From Comamonas sp. lk (lineage in GTDB: Bacteria; Pseudomonadota; Gammaproteobacteria; Burkholderiales; Burkholderiaceae_C), in the NCBI GenBank assembly GCA_945925985.1, contig CAMELV010000010.1, positions 1-64,000 of the forward strand: DNA of 64,000 bases. The letters are read 5' to 3'. Shown here one piece after another: positions 1 through 8,986 of this stretch. Numbering within the stretch: the stretch's first letter is position 1; the number at the start of each line of letters is the position of its first letter. The position numbers were made by a program, and so were the translations under genes. The notes under the pieces were generated by a model that was not told the origin of the DNA, searched no databases, and worked only from the letters and a program-made list of their open reading frames with translations.

Positions 1-13
1 CCAGCATTTCCAT
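1..13 (-). CDS. istA: IstA-type transposase, first codons only
   Basis: Only four codons (M-E-M-L) are inside the window, starting with ATG at 13 and reading leftwards out of it. A purine-rich stretch lies just upstream on the minus strand. IS21-family IstA proteins commonly begin MEML followed by a helix-turn-helix, so the call rests on this start and the terminal repeats beside it. An in-frame GTG three codons upstream is an alternative start. Confidence 0.4.
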
Positions 14-69
14 GGTGATCACCTTTGTTTGCTCCTGCCCAAAAAACGGGCAGAGCCAGTAAAACACCT

Positions 70-122
70 GGGTCAATTTTGGGTCGGCATAACCTCTATA
101 AGTGGGTCAGTTTTCGGTCGGC
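70..122 (+). repeat. paired 19-nt terminal repeats of the IS end
   Basis: GGGTCAATTTTGGGTCGGC (70-88) and GGGTCAGTTTTCGGTCGGC (104-122) differ at two positions and are 34 nt apart. Multiple short terminal repeats are a hallmark of IS21-family elements, where they are thought to bind IstA. No further copy was seen to the right of 130, which supports placing the element end there. Confidence 0.6.
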
Positions 123-209
123 GTCAACAGTGCATTAGAGCTAAAACACTCAGCAACTCCACGCTCGCCTCGTCGATTTCAATGTTTTAACCTGACCTAT
201 TGCCCACGC

Positions 210-2381
210 TTATCGAAGCGTTGTGACCAACTGGTTGGAGCGCGCAAGCGACTCTGACACCTTGCGTATAACCATGTGCTCAAAGCGTGTGACAAGCTCG
301 GGAAGCTCGGCACGCATACGCGCCAGTGCCAGTTTGCTCAAAATGTAGGCGGATGACGAAACGGTAGCCTGTATCGAGGCGCTCCGCGCCTTGCCCGTGT
401 AAAGCGCCATCTCACCCACCATGGCGCCGACGCTGATTTTTGCCAACCGGCGACCTGGCTTGCTGTCCAAGGGTTTGATCACATCAAAGGTGCCGCTGTT
501 CACAAAATAGATTGCGTCCGACAACTCACCCTCATGGCACAGCATGTCGCCACTCTCAAACTGCCTGAAGTCGCAGTAGCGGCGGAATACCTCTCGGTCA
601 CCCATATCGTCTAGAAAATCAAAGCAGCTGGGCTCATAGCCCACCACCCTATTCCTGCTCAGGATGCGGTCCTCTGCCGCCTCAAGCGCATGGTCCAGCA
701 CTTGGAAAAAGCTCAGTTGGTGGTGCAGTGTGTCATCCTCCAGCAGCGACAGTTGCAAATCTCGGTTAGCCACCGGGAGAACGAAATAAAAGTGCAGTGG
801 CAAGTCCGCGTAACGCCTCAAAATGCGCTGAAAAGCCGATATCGCCGACCGGTCAATGCCATTGACCAGGGTGAAATCCATGACGATCGCTTCCAATGTC
901 GCCATGTCCATGGTCTGAAAAACGGCATCGATCTTTTTGGCTGAGCCGAAGAACATATAGCCCTCAAACCGATAGATCACTGTCTTGCTTGCACGCATTG
1001 ACAGCGTCTCCACGTCTTGCCGAGAGCGGACAACCGAACTCGGCAGCGCTGACAGGTCGGTCGTCAGGTTCGCTAAAGGGATGTGGCTGTAGGCCACGGC
1101 GAACACGATGCAAGAGATGACGGTCCCAGCGGCAAAACCGACCAAGTAGCCAAAGTTGGCGACCAGCACGATGATCAAGACAATTTGCGCCAATTCGTGC
1201 AAATTGACCGCAGTGATTTGGTCCCACAGCCAATTCTTGAGCATATTCAGGCCCAAGAACATGATCAGCGCACCTAACACGGCTTTTGGCACATAAGCAA
1301 TCAGCCCGCTTGCGCCCACAAGCATGGCTAAGCAGATGGCCGACCCGATCACGCCGGACAACGCCCCGCCACCCACAGCCCGGTTCAAAGAGGTCCGCCC
1401 GATCGAGACAATGCTCACGAATCCACCCAAAAACGCTGAAACGCCGGTCGAAGCCGCATGGGCTTTAAGCAGACGGTCCAGATCGAATTCTTTTTTGAAA
1501 TCACGCTCCAGACTCGCCAATGAGACCAATATCGCTAAGGTGCCCACAAAACTGATGACCAGCATCGCTGGCAGCTCAGAAACGAGCGTTCGCCAGTCAA
1601 GCCACTCCAGAGACAGGTCCCATGGTGGTCGCCATGCCAGGTCATCAAGCCCGTGGAACATCCAGTTGTCGCGGCTACACGCCGTGGCGGGGCAAATGCC
1701 GTATGCCAGCGCCACATTCACTAGGAGTGACGCTGACAACATCACCAGTGGTATCAGGAGCGCGGCAGAAACTCGACTTGCCAAACCGTAAAGGGCCAAC
1801 AAAACGGCCATTGCCAGGACCAGCTCGGGCCGGTACGGCTGGTCAAGTAGCGCTGTCAGGCCGCTACGACTCAGCGGCGTACCTGAAATGATGTCGAGCC
1901 CGCTGCTGCAGATCAGCCAACCATTAGAAGCCAAGAAACCTGCCGTGACCGAAAACGGCATAAAGCGAACCAGCCCAGCCAATTTAAATCGACCCAGCGC
2001 GTAGAACGCCACTGCGCAGACAACCGACGTCAGGAACAAGGTGGCCAATGCCAAGTTGACGGTGCGAAGCTCGGCAAACTCCAAGGCACTGAGGGTAGCG
2101 AGCAGCCCCGCCAGCACAGAAGTGGTACTGGAGTCTGGACCACTGATGAATCTGCGCTCTTCGGACAGCAGGCCGAACAGTGCGCCGATCACCGCCGTCA
2201 CAATGGCCGCAGCAATCCCGATCCCAACGTAGGGCGCGAGCGGTCCTGAAAACAGCATGGCGCCATAAGAGATGGCGTAAATGACCGCACTCAAGCCGAC
2301 GGTGATGCCGGCCGCAGACTGACGTACTACCCTCGCCAGCCTAGGCGCATTGACGCCCGACACACCAATTACTTTGCTCAT
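210..2381 (-). CDS. SulP-family anion permease with STAS and cyclic-nucleotide-binding domains
   Basis: A 723-residue inner-membrane protein. The first ~420 residues are a run of hydrophobic segments of the SulP/SLC26 type (sulfate, bicarbonate or other anions). A STAS domain follows at about 465-550 (segment around IVMDFTLVNGIDRSA). The last ~120 residues are a cNMP-binding/Crp-like fold with a phosphate-binding cassette (GEMALYTGKARSASI). SulP plus STAS is the standard architecture; the added nucleotide-binding domain suggests transport gated by cAMP, c-di-GMP or another ligand, which is inference. It starts 22 bp after the end of the molybdopterin oxidoreductase gene region and reads away from it toward the IS end. 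Substrate unknown. Confidence 0.9.
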   Translation of the reverse strand: MSKVIGVSGVNAPRLARVVRQSAAGITVGLSAVIYAISYGAMLFSGPLAPYVGIGIAAAIVTAVIGALFGLLSEERRFISGPDSSTTSVLAGLLATLSALEFAELRTVNLALATLFLTSVVCAVAFYALGRFKLAGLVRFMPFSVTAGFLASNGWLICSSGLDIISGTPLSRSGLTALLDQPYRPELVLAMAVLLALYGLASRVSAALLIPLVMLSASLLVNVALAYGICPATACSRDNWMFHGLDDLAWRPPWDLSLEWLDWRTLVSELPAMLVISFVGTLAILVSLASLERDFKKEFDLDRLLKAHAASTGVSAFLGGFVSIVSIGRTSLNRAVGGGALSGVIGSAICLAMLVGASGLIAYVPKAVLGALIMFLGLNMLKNWLWDQITAVNLHELAQIVLIIVLVANFGYLVGFAAGTVISCIVFAVAYSHIPLANLTTDLSALPSSVVRSRQDVETLSMRASKTVIYRFEGYMFFGSAKKIDAVFQTMDMATLEAIVMDFTLVNGIDRSAISAFQRILRRYADLPLHFYFVLPVANRDLQLSLLEDDTLHHQLSFFQVLDHALEAAEDRILSRNRVVGYEPSCFDFLDDMGDREVFRRYCDFRQFESGDMLCHEGELSDAIYFVNSGTFDVIKPLDSKPGRRLAKISVGAMVGEMALYTGKARSASIQATVSSSAYILSKLALARMRAELPELVTRFEHMVIRKVSESLARSNQLVTTLR

Positions 2382-2403
2382 GGAAGTCGATTTTCTTGCA
2401 AAT

Positions 2404-4476
2404 CTATGACACTGTTGTTACCTCGACCAGGCAGTCGTAAAACGTGGGCGCCCGGCCCAGATCGGTCAGATGCTGGCTGGTGAGCTGGTTCACATTAGTG
2501 CCGTCCAGCCCGAACTTGCGCCACCAAACGCCCAGGCCGTGCACCACGCCCGGCCGGGCACGGTGTGACACAACAAGCCTGCAGTGGTGCTGGCCTCGCT
2601 GGTTAAAGACCCGCACCGTGGCGCCATCGTTCAGGCCCCGTGCCTTAGCGTCTTGGGCGTGCATCTCCAGCAGCGGCTCGCCCTCGATGTCGCGCAGGCT
2701 CTGCACATTGACAAAGCTCGAATTCAGAAAATTTCGCGCCGGAGGCGAGATCATTGCCAAGGGGTAATGGGCAGAAGACCCCGGCGCCTCATGGTTGGGC
2801 AGGTAGTCGGGCAGGCCGTCCAGCCCCTGCGCCGCCAGCCGGGCGCTGAAGAACTCGCACTTGCCAGAGGGCGTGGGAAACTGACCCTGCGCAAACGGCG
2901 CCCGCACCTGCGTCACCGGCGCAAAGCCCTTTGCCAGCAGAGCCTCAAAGTCCACCGCATCGCCGTAGGCCAGTCCGCACAGCGTCTGGTCGTCCTCGGT
3001 AAATTCGGGTTCGGTGAAGCCCATGTGCAGCGCTAACTCCCGAAAAATTTGGGTGTTGGTTCTGGCCTGGCCCAGTGGCGCAATGGCGGGCCGGTTGAGC
3101 AGCGCGTCCGTGTGGCCGTAGCCGGCGTGCACGTCCCAGTGCTCCAGCTGGGTGGTGGCGGGCAGCAGGTAGTCGGCGTAGTCGGCGGTATCGGTCTGAA
3201 AATGCTCTAGCACCACGGTGAACAGGTCTTCGCGGGCAAAGCCCTGCACCACCCGGCCAGAGTCGGGCGCCACCGCCACCGGGTTGCTGTTGTACACCAC
3301 CAAGGCCTCAATGGCCGGGCCAAACTCAGCGCTGGCCGGGCGCAGCAAGTCGTCGCCGATGGTGCTCATGTTGATGGTTCGCGGCCGCCGACCAGCCAGC
3401 AGGTCGGGCCGCTGCAGGGCGGCCCGGTTCACAGGAAAACTGCCTGAGCTGGACAGCAGCATGCCGCCGGCCCGGTGGCGCCAGGCGCCAATCAGCGCAG
3501 GCAGCGTGGCAATCAGCCGCACGGCATTGCCGCCCCCGCGCACCCGCTGCATGCCGTAGTTCAGCCGTATCGCTGCCGGCCCGGCCTCGCCGCGGCAGGC
3601 GCCGTAGGCCTGCGCCAGCGCCCTGATTTGTTCTGGCGTGATGCCGCATACGGCGGCAGCCCGTTCGGGCGGCCACTGCAGCGCCCGTGCTCGCATCAGC
3701 TCCCAGCCCAGGGTGTGCTGTGCCAGGTAATCGTGGTCCAGCCAGTCGCGGTGGATCAGCTCGTGCATCAGCGCCAGCGCCAGCGCGGCGTCGGTGCCCG
3801 GCAGCAGGGCGATGTGCTCATGGCACTTTTCGGCCGTCTCGCTGCGGCGCGGGTCGATGCAAATCAGCCGCGCGCCGCGCCGCTTGGCCTCTTGCGCATG
3901 CCGCCAAAAGTGCAGGTTGCTGGCAATCGGGTTGCTGCCCCAAATCAAAATCAGCTTGGATTCAGCGAAAAACTCGATCCGCATGCCCAGCTTGCCGCCC
4001 AGCGTCTGCGTCAGGGCTTCGGCCCCGGCTGATGCGCAAATGGTGCGGTCCAATAAAGAGGCGCCCAGCCGGTGGAAAAACCGGGCCGACATGCTGTCGC
4101 CCTGCACCAGCCCCATGGTGCCGGCGTAGCTGTAGGGCAGAATTGCCTGCGCTGAGTCCGGGCCGCGAGCCGCAATGGCGTGCAGCCGGTTGGCAATGTC
4201 GCTCAGCGCAACTCCCCAACTGACCGGCTCAAACTGCCCACTGCCTTTGGCCCCCACCCGCTTCATGGGCTGCTGCAGCCGGTCTGGGTGGTAGGTACGC
4301 TCGGTGTAGCGAGACACCTTGGTGCACAGTGTGCCGGCTGTGGCCGGGTGCGCCGGGTTGCCCTGAACTTTAATGGCCACCCCGCCAGACACCGTGGTCA
4401 GCAGCGAACAGGTGTCCGGGCAGTCGTGCGGACAGGCGCCGCGGACTTGGTGAGTCGCTGTGTCGGGGTGGGTCAT
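2404..4476 (-). CDS. molybdopterin-dependent oxidoreductase
   Basis: A 690-residue protein of the DMSO reductase/formate dehydrogenase superfamily. The N-terminus carries an iron-sulfur motif (CPHDCPDTCS, then LCTK near residue 50) expected to hold one [4Fe-4S] cluster. Downstream are the molybdopterin-guanine-dinucleotide regions (for example LIWGSNPIASN and VVYNSNPVAV) and a C-terminal dinucleotide-binding domain. No Tat signal is seen, so it is probably cytoplasmic. No electron-transfer or membrane-anchor subunit lies next to it. The physiological substrate is not evident. It is divergent from the M20 amidohydrolase across a 69-bp gap and upstream of the SulP gene on the same strand. Confidence 0.9.
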   Translation of the reverse strand: MTHPDTATHQVRGACPHDCPDTCSLLTTVSGGVAIKVQGNPAHPATAGTLCTKVSRYTERTYHPDRLQQPMKRVGAKGSGQFEPVSWGVALSDIANRLHAIAARGPDSAQAILPYSYAGTMGLVQGDSMSARFFHRLGASLLDRTICASAGAEALTQTLGGKLGMRIEFFAESKLILIWGSNPIASNLHFWRHAQEAKRRGARLICIDPRRSETAEKCHEHIALLPGTDAALALALMHELIHRDWLDHDYLAQHTLGWELMRARALQWPPERAAAVCGITPEQIRALAQAYGACRGEAGPAAIRLNYGMQRVRGGGNAVRLIATLPALIGAWRHRAGGMLLSSSGSFPVNRAALQRPDLLAGRRPRTINMSTIGDDLLRPASAEFGPAIEALVVYNSNPVAVAPDSGRVVQGFAREDLFTVVLEHFQTDTADYADYLLPATTQLEHWDVHAGYGHTDALLNRPAIAPLGQARTNTQIFRELALHMGFTEPEFTEDDQTLCGLAYGDAVDFEALLAKGFAPVTQVRAPFAQGQFPTPSGKCEFFSARLAAQGLDGLPDYLPNHEAPGSSAHYPLAMISPPARNFLNSSFVNVQSLRDIEGEPLLEMHAQDAKARGLNDGATVRVFNQRGQHHCRLVVSHRARPGVVHGLGVWWRKFGLDGTNVNQLTSQHLTDLGRAPTFYDCLVEVTTVS

Positions 4477-4545
4477 GCTGGGGTAAGGGTTAGGTCGGAT
4501 GGCAGGGGTCGCCGGTTGGCGCTAGACTGAGGTCAAGGAGAACTT

Positions 4546-5736
4546 ATGAAAATCATTGATTCCATTGTGACCCAGGCCGCGTCGATGGCAACTGTCCGAC
4601 GCGACATTCATGCCCACCCCGAGCTGCGCTTTGAAGAAGTGCGCACTGCCGACCTGGTGGCCGCCAAGCTGACCGAGTGGGGTATCCCTATCCACCGCGG
4701 TATGGGCACGACCGGCGTGGTCGGCATTGTCAAAAGCGGCACCTCGGCCCGCGCCATCGGCCTGCGCGCCGACATGGACGCCCTGCCCATGCAAGAGTTC
4801 AACACCTTCAGCCATGCCAGCCAGCACGCCGGCAAAATGCACGCTTGCGGCCACGACGGCCACACCGCCATGCTGCTGGCGGCGGCCCAGCACTTTGCCA
4901 AACACTGCAATTTTGATGGCACTGTGTACCTGATCTTCCAACCCGCAGAAGAAGGCGGTGGCGGCGCCCGCGAGATGATCAAAGACGGCCTGTTTGAGCA
5001 ATTCCCTATGGACGCTGTGTTTGGCCTGCATAACTGGCCCGGCTATGCCGTGGGCAAGTTTGCCGTGAGCCCGGGCCCGGTCATGGCCTCCAGCAACGAG
5101 TTCAGGGTGGTCATCCGTGGCAAAGGCGGCCATGCTGCACTGCCGCACAACGGGCTAGACCCGGTGCCTGTGGCCTGCCAGCTGGTGCAGGGCTTTCAGA
5201 CCATCATCACCCGCAACAAGAAGCCGATTGACGCTGGTGTCATCTCGGTCACCATGATCCACGCCGGCGAGGCCACCAACGTCATCCCCGACAGCTGCGA
5301 ACTGCAGGGCACGGTGCGCACCTTCAGCCTGGAGGTGCTCGACATGATTGAGCGGCGCATGAAGCAAATCACCGAGCACACCTGCGCCGCTTTTGACATG
5401 AGTTGCGAGTTCACCTTCTCACGCAACTACCCGCCCACCATCAATAGCGCCAAAGAAGCCGAGTTTGCCCGCCGTGTCATGACCGACATCGTGGGCGAGG
5501 ACAACGTGGTGGCGCAAGAGCCCACCATGGGCGCCGAAGACTTCTCGTTCATGCTGCTCGCCAAGCCAGGTTGCTACAGCTTCATTGCCAATGGCGACGG
5601 CGCCCACCGCGAAATGGGCCACGGCGGCGGCCCCTGCATGCTGCACAACCCCAGTTACGACTTCAACGACGACCTCATTCCGCTGGGCGCCACCTACTGG
5701 GTGCGCCTGGCCGAAGAATGGTTCAAGACCGCCTGA
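4546..5736 (+). CDS. M20 family amidohydrolase (hippurate hydrolase-like)
   Basis: A 396-residue metal-dependent amidohydrolase of the M20D family, which cleaves N-acyl amino acids such as hippurate or IAA conjugates. Seen: GLRADMDALPMQE, the metal-binding HACGHDGHTAMLL, the QPAEEGGGGAREMI segment with the catalytic Glu pair, GLHNWPG, and the C-terminal MGAEDFSF. An AAGGAG ribosome-binding site sits just before the ATG. The next gene follows 10 bp downstream, so the two are likely cotranscribed and may act on related peptide or amide substrates. The exact substrate is unknown. Confidence 0.93.
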   Translation: MKIIDSIVTQAASMATVRRDIHAHPELRFEEVRTADLVAAKLTEWGIPIHRGMGTTGVVGIVKSGTSARAIGLRADMDALPMQEFNTFSHASQHAGKMHACGHDGHTAMLLAAAQHFAKHCNFDGTVYLIFQPAEEGGGGAREMIKDGLFEQFPMDAVFGLHNWPGYAVGKFAVSPGPVMASSNEFRVVIRGKGGHAALPHNGLDPVPVACQLVQGFQTIITRNKKPIDAGVISVTMIHAGEATNVIPDSCELQGTVRTFSLEVLDMIERRMKQITEHTCAAFDMSCEFTFSRNYPPTINSAKEAEFARRVMTDIVGEDNVVAQEPTMGAEDFSFMLLAKPGCYSFIANGDGAHREMGHGGGPCMLHNPSYDFNDDLIPLGATYWVRLAEEWFKTA

Positions 5737-5746
5737 GCGCACAACC

Positions 5747-6841
5747 ATGACCCAGCCCGACGCATTTTCTGACAGCTATGACCAGGCCCGAACCAAGTTT
5801 CTGGCGGCAGCCGCCAGTGCCGGGCTGGCGGTGCAAGCCTACCCGCACCCCATGCCTGGCCGCGACGGCGAGGCACTGGCCACCGACGTGGTGCTGGACG
5901 GCCCAGCCAACGCCGAGCGTCTGCTGATCGTCAGCAGCGCCTGCCATGGGGTGGAGGGCTTTTGCGGCAGCGGTGTGCAAGTCGACGCACTGGGCAACGC
6001 CGCCTGGCGGGCGCAGGCCCATGCCCAAGGCGTGGCCGTGTTGTATGTGCACGCCCTCAACCCGCATGGTTTTTCTTACCAGCGCCGCGTCACGCATGAG
6101 AACGTTGACCTTAACCGCAACTTTCATGTTTTTGCCAAGCCGCTGCCAGTGAACGAGGCCTACCGCGCCCTGCACGCCCTGTTGCTGCCCGAGCACTGGC
6201 CGCCCGACGCCGCCAACCGGGCCGCTGTGGCCGACTACATCAGCCAGCACGGTATCAACGCCTTTCAGGGCGCCATTACCCGCGGCCAGCACGAGTTTGC
6301 CGACGGGCTGTTTTACGGCGGTACGGCACCCACCTGGAGCAACCAGAACATCCGGCAAATCCTGCGCGAGCATGCTCAGGCGGCCCGCCGTCTGGCCTGG
6401 GTCGATTTGCACACCGGCTTGGGGCCCAGCGGGCTGGGTGAACGTATTTTTGCTTGCCGGGACGACGCCACCGCCCTGGCCCGGGCCCGCAATTGGTGGG
6501 GCGGCAACGGCGCCACGCCCGTCACCTCGATTTATGACGGTTCGTCGAGTTCGGCCTTTCTGACGGGCTTGATGTGGATGGCCGCCTATCAGGAGTGCCC
6601 GCAGGCCGAGTACACCGGCCTGGCGCTTGAGTACGGCACCCTGCCCATTGCCGACATGCTTCAGGCGCTGCGCGCCGACCACTGGCTGCACCAGCACCCC
6701 CAAGCGCCAGCGGCTCTGGCGGCGCAAATCCACCAGCAGGTCAAAGACGCCTTTTTTACCGACACTCCGGTCTGGAAAGACCAAATTTTGAGCCAGGCGC
6801 GCCAGGTGCTGGCGCAGGCGTCGGCTGGGCTGGTTACTTAA
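5747..6841 (+). CDS. DUF2817 family protein, M14-like zinc carboxypeptidase fold
   Basis: A 364-residue protein beginning MTQPDAFSDSYD; the ATG at 5747 is chosen because it lies 10 bp after the M20 gene and an upstream extension would run through that gene. Zinc-peptidase features are visible: a CHGVEG motif (His and Glu ligands), a later VDLHTG (third His) and LALEYGT with a candidate catalytic Glu. DUF2817 proteins belong to the M14 carboxypeptidase clan. Coupling with an M20 amidohydrolase suggests both process small peptides or acylated amino acids. The substrate is not known. Confidence 0.85.
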   Translation: MTQPDAFSDSYDQARTKFLAAAASAGLAVQAYPHPMPGRDGEALATDVVLDGPANAERLLIVSSACHGVEGFCGSGVQVDALGNAAWRAQAHAQGVAVLYVHALNPHGFSYQRRVTHENVDLNRNFHVFAKPLPVNEAYRALHALLLPEHWPPDAANRAAVADYISQHGINAFQGAITRGQHEFADGLFYGGTAPTWSNQNIRQILREHAQAARRLAWVDLHTGLGPSGLGERIFACRDDATALARARNWWGGNGATPVTSIYDGSSSSAFLTGLMWMAAYQECPQAEYTGLALEYGTLPIADMLQALRADHWLHQHPQAPAALAAQIHQQVKDAFFTDTPVWKDQILSQARQVLAQASAGLVT

Positions 6842-6897
6842 TAAAAACAAGCCCCAGCCCTTACCCATCCTCAATAGTTTGCTACTTAATAGATAGC
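6842..6897 (-). repeat. interspersed repeat, copy 1 (intergenic)
   Basis: Read on the minus strand: a 17-nt module GCTATCTATTAAGTAGC (6897-6881), 21 nt of spacer (6880-6860), then GGCTGGGGCT (6859-6850) and a short T-rich tail. A perfect 10-bp inverted repeat, TAGTTTGCTA/TAGCAAACTA, brackets the first module. The same 17-21-10 layout occurs at 13467-13514, 20061-20108 and 55628-55675. It lies between the convergent DUF2817 gene and coaX and could also help terminate transcription. Confidence 0.75.
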
Positions 6898-6927
6898 AAA
6901 CTACCTTTGCTGGCTTTGGTGCAGGCG

Positions 6928-7695
6928 TCAAACGCCCAAGCGGCGCCCAGCCATTTCAAGCAGGCCATCAAAGATCAGGTTGTCGACCAATTCCAATGGC
7001 AGGTTCATGCTGGGGGCCATTTTCCAGCCTGCGCCGCCTGTCATTAGGCAGTGCGGTTGGCTCCCGCAATGCTTGCGTAAATGTTCTGTCATGCGCGCCA
7101 CCGCGCCGGCAATGGCGTAGGTGCCGCCACTGGTCAGTGCGTCGCTGGTGTTGGTGGGAAAGGGTCGAACCTCGCCGGTCGGGACGTGCAAGCCGGCAGT
7201 GCCTGACTCCAGGGCACGCAGCATGATGCCGTGGCCAGGGAGGATCAGTCCGCCGAGGAACTTGCCGCCCGAGTCAATGGCGTCCACGGTCACGGCGGTG
7301 CCGACCATCACCACCACCAGCGGTCGAGCCGAGCCGAGGGCCAGCATGCGGTGCCAGGCACCAATCATGGCGACCCAGCGGTCAGCGCCCAGTCGGGCAG
7401 GGTGGTCGTAGCCATTGACGAGACCGGCCTCAGCCGCGCTGGCCACCACCCATTGTGGTGCCACGTCCCAGATCTCCATCTGTTCTTCGACCCGGCGCTT
7501 GACCGCATCGCCGGCCACGATGCAGCCCAGCATATGCTGGGGCGGTGGCAGACTGGCCCAGGCGCCTTCGGCCAGCTTGTCAATATGCTCGAGAAATTCG
7601 GCGCCCTGCGCCAACAAACGACTTTTGGGGTGAGCTTGTTGGTAGAGCGCCCACTTAAGGCGTGTGTTGCCAACGTCTATCGCCAGGAAGGTCAT
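6928..7695 (-). CDS. coaX: type III pantothenate kinase
   Basis: A 255-residue kinase carrying out the first step of coenzyme A synthesis, phosphorylation of pantothenate. The ATG at 7695 gives [15 protein letters not shown], the phosphate-binding start typical of CoaX; longer upstream extensions overlap the preceding gene and lack family similarity. Other landmarks are [14 protein letters not shown] and [11 protein letters not shown] with the catalytic Asp region, then LGGLILPG. It starts 19 bp after the persulfide dioxygenase-rhodanese gene on the same strand. The usual birA partner is not adjacent. Confidence 0.93.
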   Translation of the reverse strand: MTFLAIDVGNTRLKWALYQQAHPKSRLLAQGAEFLEHIDKLAEGAWASLPPPQHMLGCIVAGDAVKRRVEEQMEIWDVAPQWVVASAAEAGLVNGYDHPARLGADRWVAMIGAWHRMLALGSARPLVVVMVGTAVTVDAIDSGGKFLGGLILPGHGIMLRALESGTAGLHVPTGEVRPFPTNTSDALTSGGTYAIAGAVARMTEHLRKHCGSQPHCLMTGGAGWKMAPSMNLPLELVDNLIFDGLLEMAGRRLGV

Positions 7696-7714
7696 ACCAT
7701 GATTATCATCAAAC

Positions 7715-8839
7715 TCAGTTCTGCCGCCAGGGCAGGCCGCGATGCCGCCAGCCGCCTTGTTGGCCTCGGTGGGCGTGATCATCTGGGTCGCCCTCAAACC
7801 CCTCCAGGATGTTGTAGGCCACCAGGCCCAGTTCGGTGGCGCGTTTGGCGGCGGCGATGGAGCGTACCCCACTGCGGCACAGCAACAGCACTTTCATGGC
7901 TTTGGGTTCTGCGAGCTGAACTGCGGCTTGCAACGCAGTATCAAACGTCGGGTTCATGGCCATGCCAGGCCACTGCTTCCAGGCCACCGGCACGGCGCCT
8001 GGCACAAAGCCGACCCATTCGCGCTCGGCGTCGGTGCGTACGTCCACCAACACGGCCTCTCCTGAGGTCCACCAGCGGTACGCCAGCTCGGGAGAAACGT
8101 CGCCGGCGTACCCGGCGGCCGGGCGAGGGTGCGTCAACTCTGCGCCACCGGCGTCATGCCTTAGACCTGAGTGGAGGTTGGCGGGCACCGCCTCGTCGAT
8201 ACGTTTGGGCCGCGGCAGATTCAGCCCGTCCATGATGGCCCTGAACTCAGCCAGCGATTTACCCGCGATGCGCGGGTTACTGAGCTTTTCGGCACCAATG
8301 GTTGAGCGTGTACGTCCTTGGTAGTCATGCCCTGGCCACACGGTGGTGGCGTTGGGCAATCCGAACAGCACCTGGGTCAGGCTGTCATAAAGGGCCTCTG
8401 GGCTGCCCGACTGAAAATCGGTGCGACCGCAGCCATTAATGAGCAGGGTGTCGCCAGTAAAGACATGATCGCGCCAGAGAAAGCTCATACTGCCAGCGGT
8501 GTGGCCGGGCGTGTGCAGGGCAGTGACCTGCTCCTGGCCAAAGCGCAGGATGTCACCCTGCTTGAGCTGCATGGCGGCGGTGTGGATGCCGCATCCACTG
8601 GGCGCGGCAGTGCGGGCGCCGACCAATTCTGCCAGCTGACCGGCGCTGGTGATGTGGTCGGCATGGGCATGGGTCTCCAAGGTCCAGAGCAGTTTTAGCC
8701 CTTGCTCGCGCAGTATGGCCAGATCGCGCTCGATCTGCTGGTCCACCGGGTCGATGATGAGCGCCTCCCGCGTGACCTCGTCAAACAGCAGGTACGTGTA
8801 GGTGCTGGAGGCGGGATCGAACAGTTGCAAGGGGGTCAT
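7715..8839 (-). CDS. persulfide dioxygenase-rhodanese fusion (ETHE1-like)
   Basis: A 374-residue two-domain enzyme. Residues ~1-235 form an ETHE1-type metallo-beta-lactamase fold: the metal site [30 protein letters not shown] and WPGHDY. The rest is a rhodanese domain with an active-site loop LLCRSGVRS. Persulfide dioxygenases oxidise glutathione persulfide to sulfite; the fused rhodanese exchanges sulfane sulfur with sulfite and thiosulfate. A fusion of this kind from Burkholderia phytofirmans has been characterised. Role: sulfide detoxification in the cytoplasm. It is divergent from the TRAP operon across ~150 bp and precedes coaX. Confidence 0.9.
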   Translation of the reverse strand: MTPLQLFDPASSTYTYLLFDEVTREALIIDPVDQQIERDLAILREQGLKLLWTLETHAHADHITSAGQLAELVGARTAAPSGCGIHTAAMQLKQGDILRFGQEQVTALHTPGHTAGSMSFLWRDHVFTGDTLLINGCGRTDFQSGSPEALYDSLTQVLFGLPNATTVWPGHDYQGRTRSTIGAEKLSNPRIAGKSLAEFRAIMDGLNLPRPKRIDEAVPANLHSGLRHDAGGAELTHPRPAAGYAGDVSPELAYRWWTSGEAVLVDVRTDAEREWVGFVPGAVPVAWKQWPGMAMNPTFDTALQAAVQLAEPKAMKVLLLCRSGVRSIAAAKRATELGLVAYNILEGFEGDPDDHAHRGQQGGWRHRGLPWRQN

Positions 8840-8986
8840 CGGACTTTCCTGGTCTGGCTAATCATTGAAATTAATTATGCTCCGGATTGAAAAAATGACC
8901 GGCCGTCTCGTGGTTTCTACTAAGTGGCGTTCTCTGCTGCACCGCCATAATCTCAGTCCCTTGTGCCATAACTCTTGGAGAATCTC

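Larger units (their letters stand above)
1..130 (-). mobile_element. end of an IS21-family insertion sequence (partial)
   Basis: The first ~130 bases look like the terminal region of an IS21-family element whose body lies left of the window. Seen: two 19-nt direct repeats (70-88 and 104-122, 17/19 identical) of the type that, read on the minus strand, contain the GACCCA-rich blocks typical of IS21-family ends, and a minus-strand reading frame beginning Met-Glu-Met-Leu at 13, matching the usual start of IstA transposases of this family. The outer tip is probably near 129 (minus strand TGTTGACGCC). Target duplications cannot be checked because the other end is missing. Confidence 0.6.

Noticed and set aside
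5723-6931. A 402-codon open frame on the minus strand
   Set aside because: It is antisense to the DUF2817 gene, lacks a plausible domain or ribosome-binding site, and spans an interspersed repeat.
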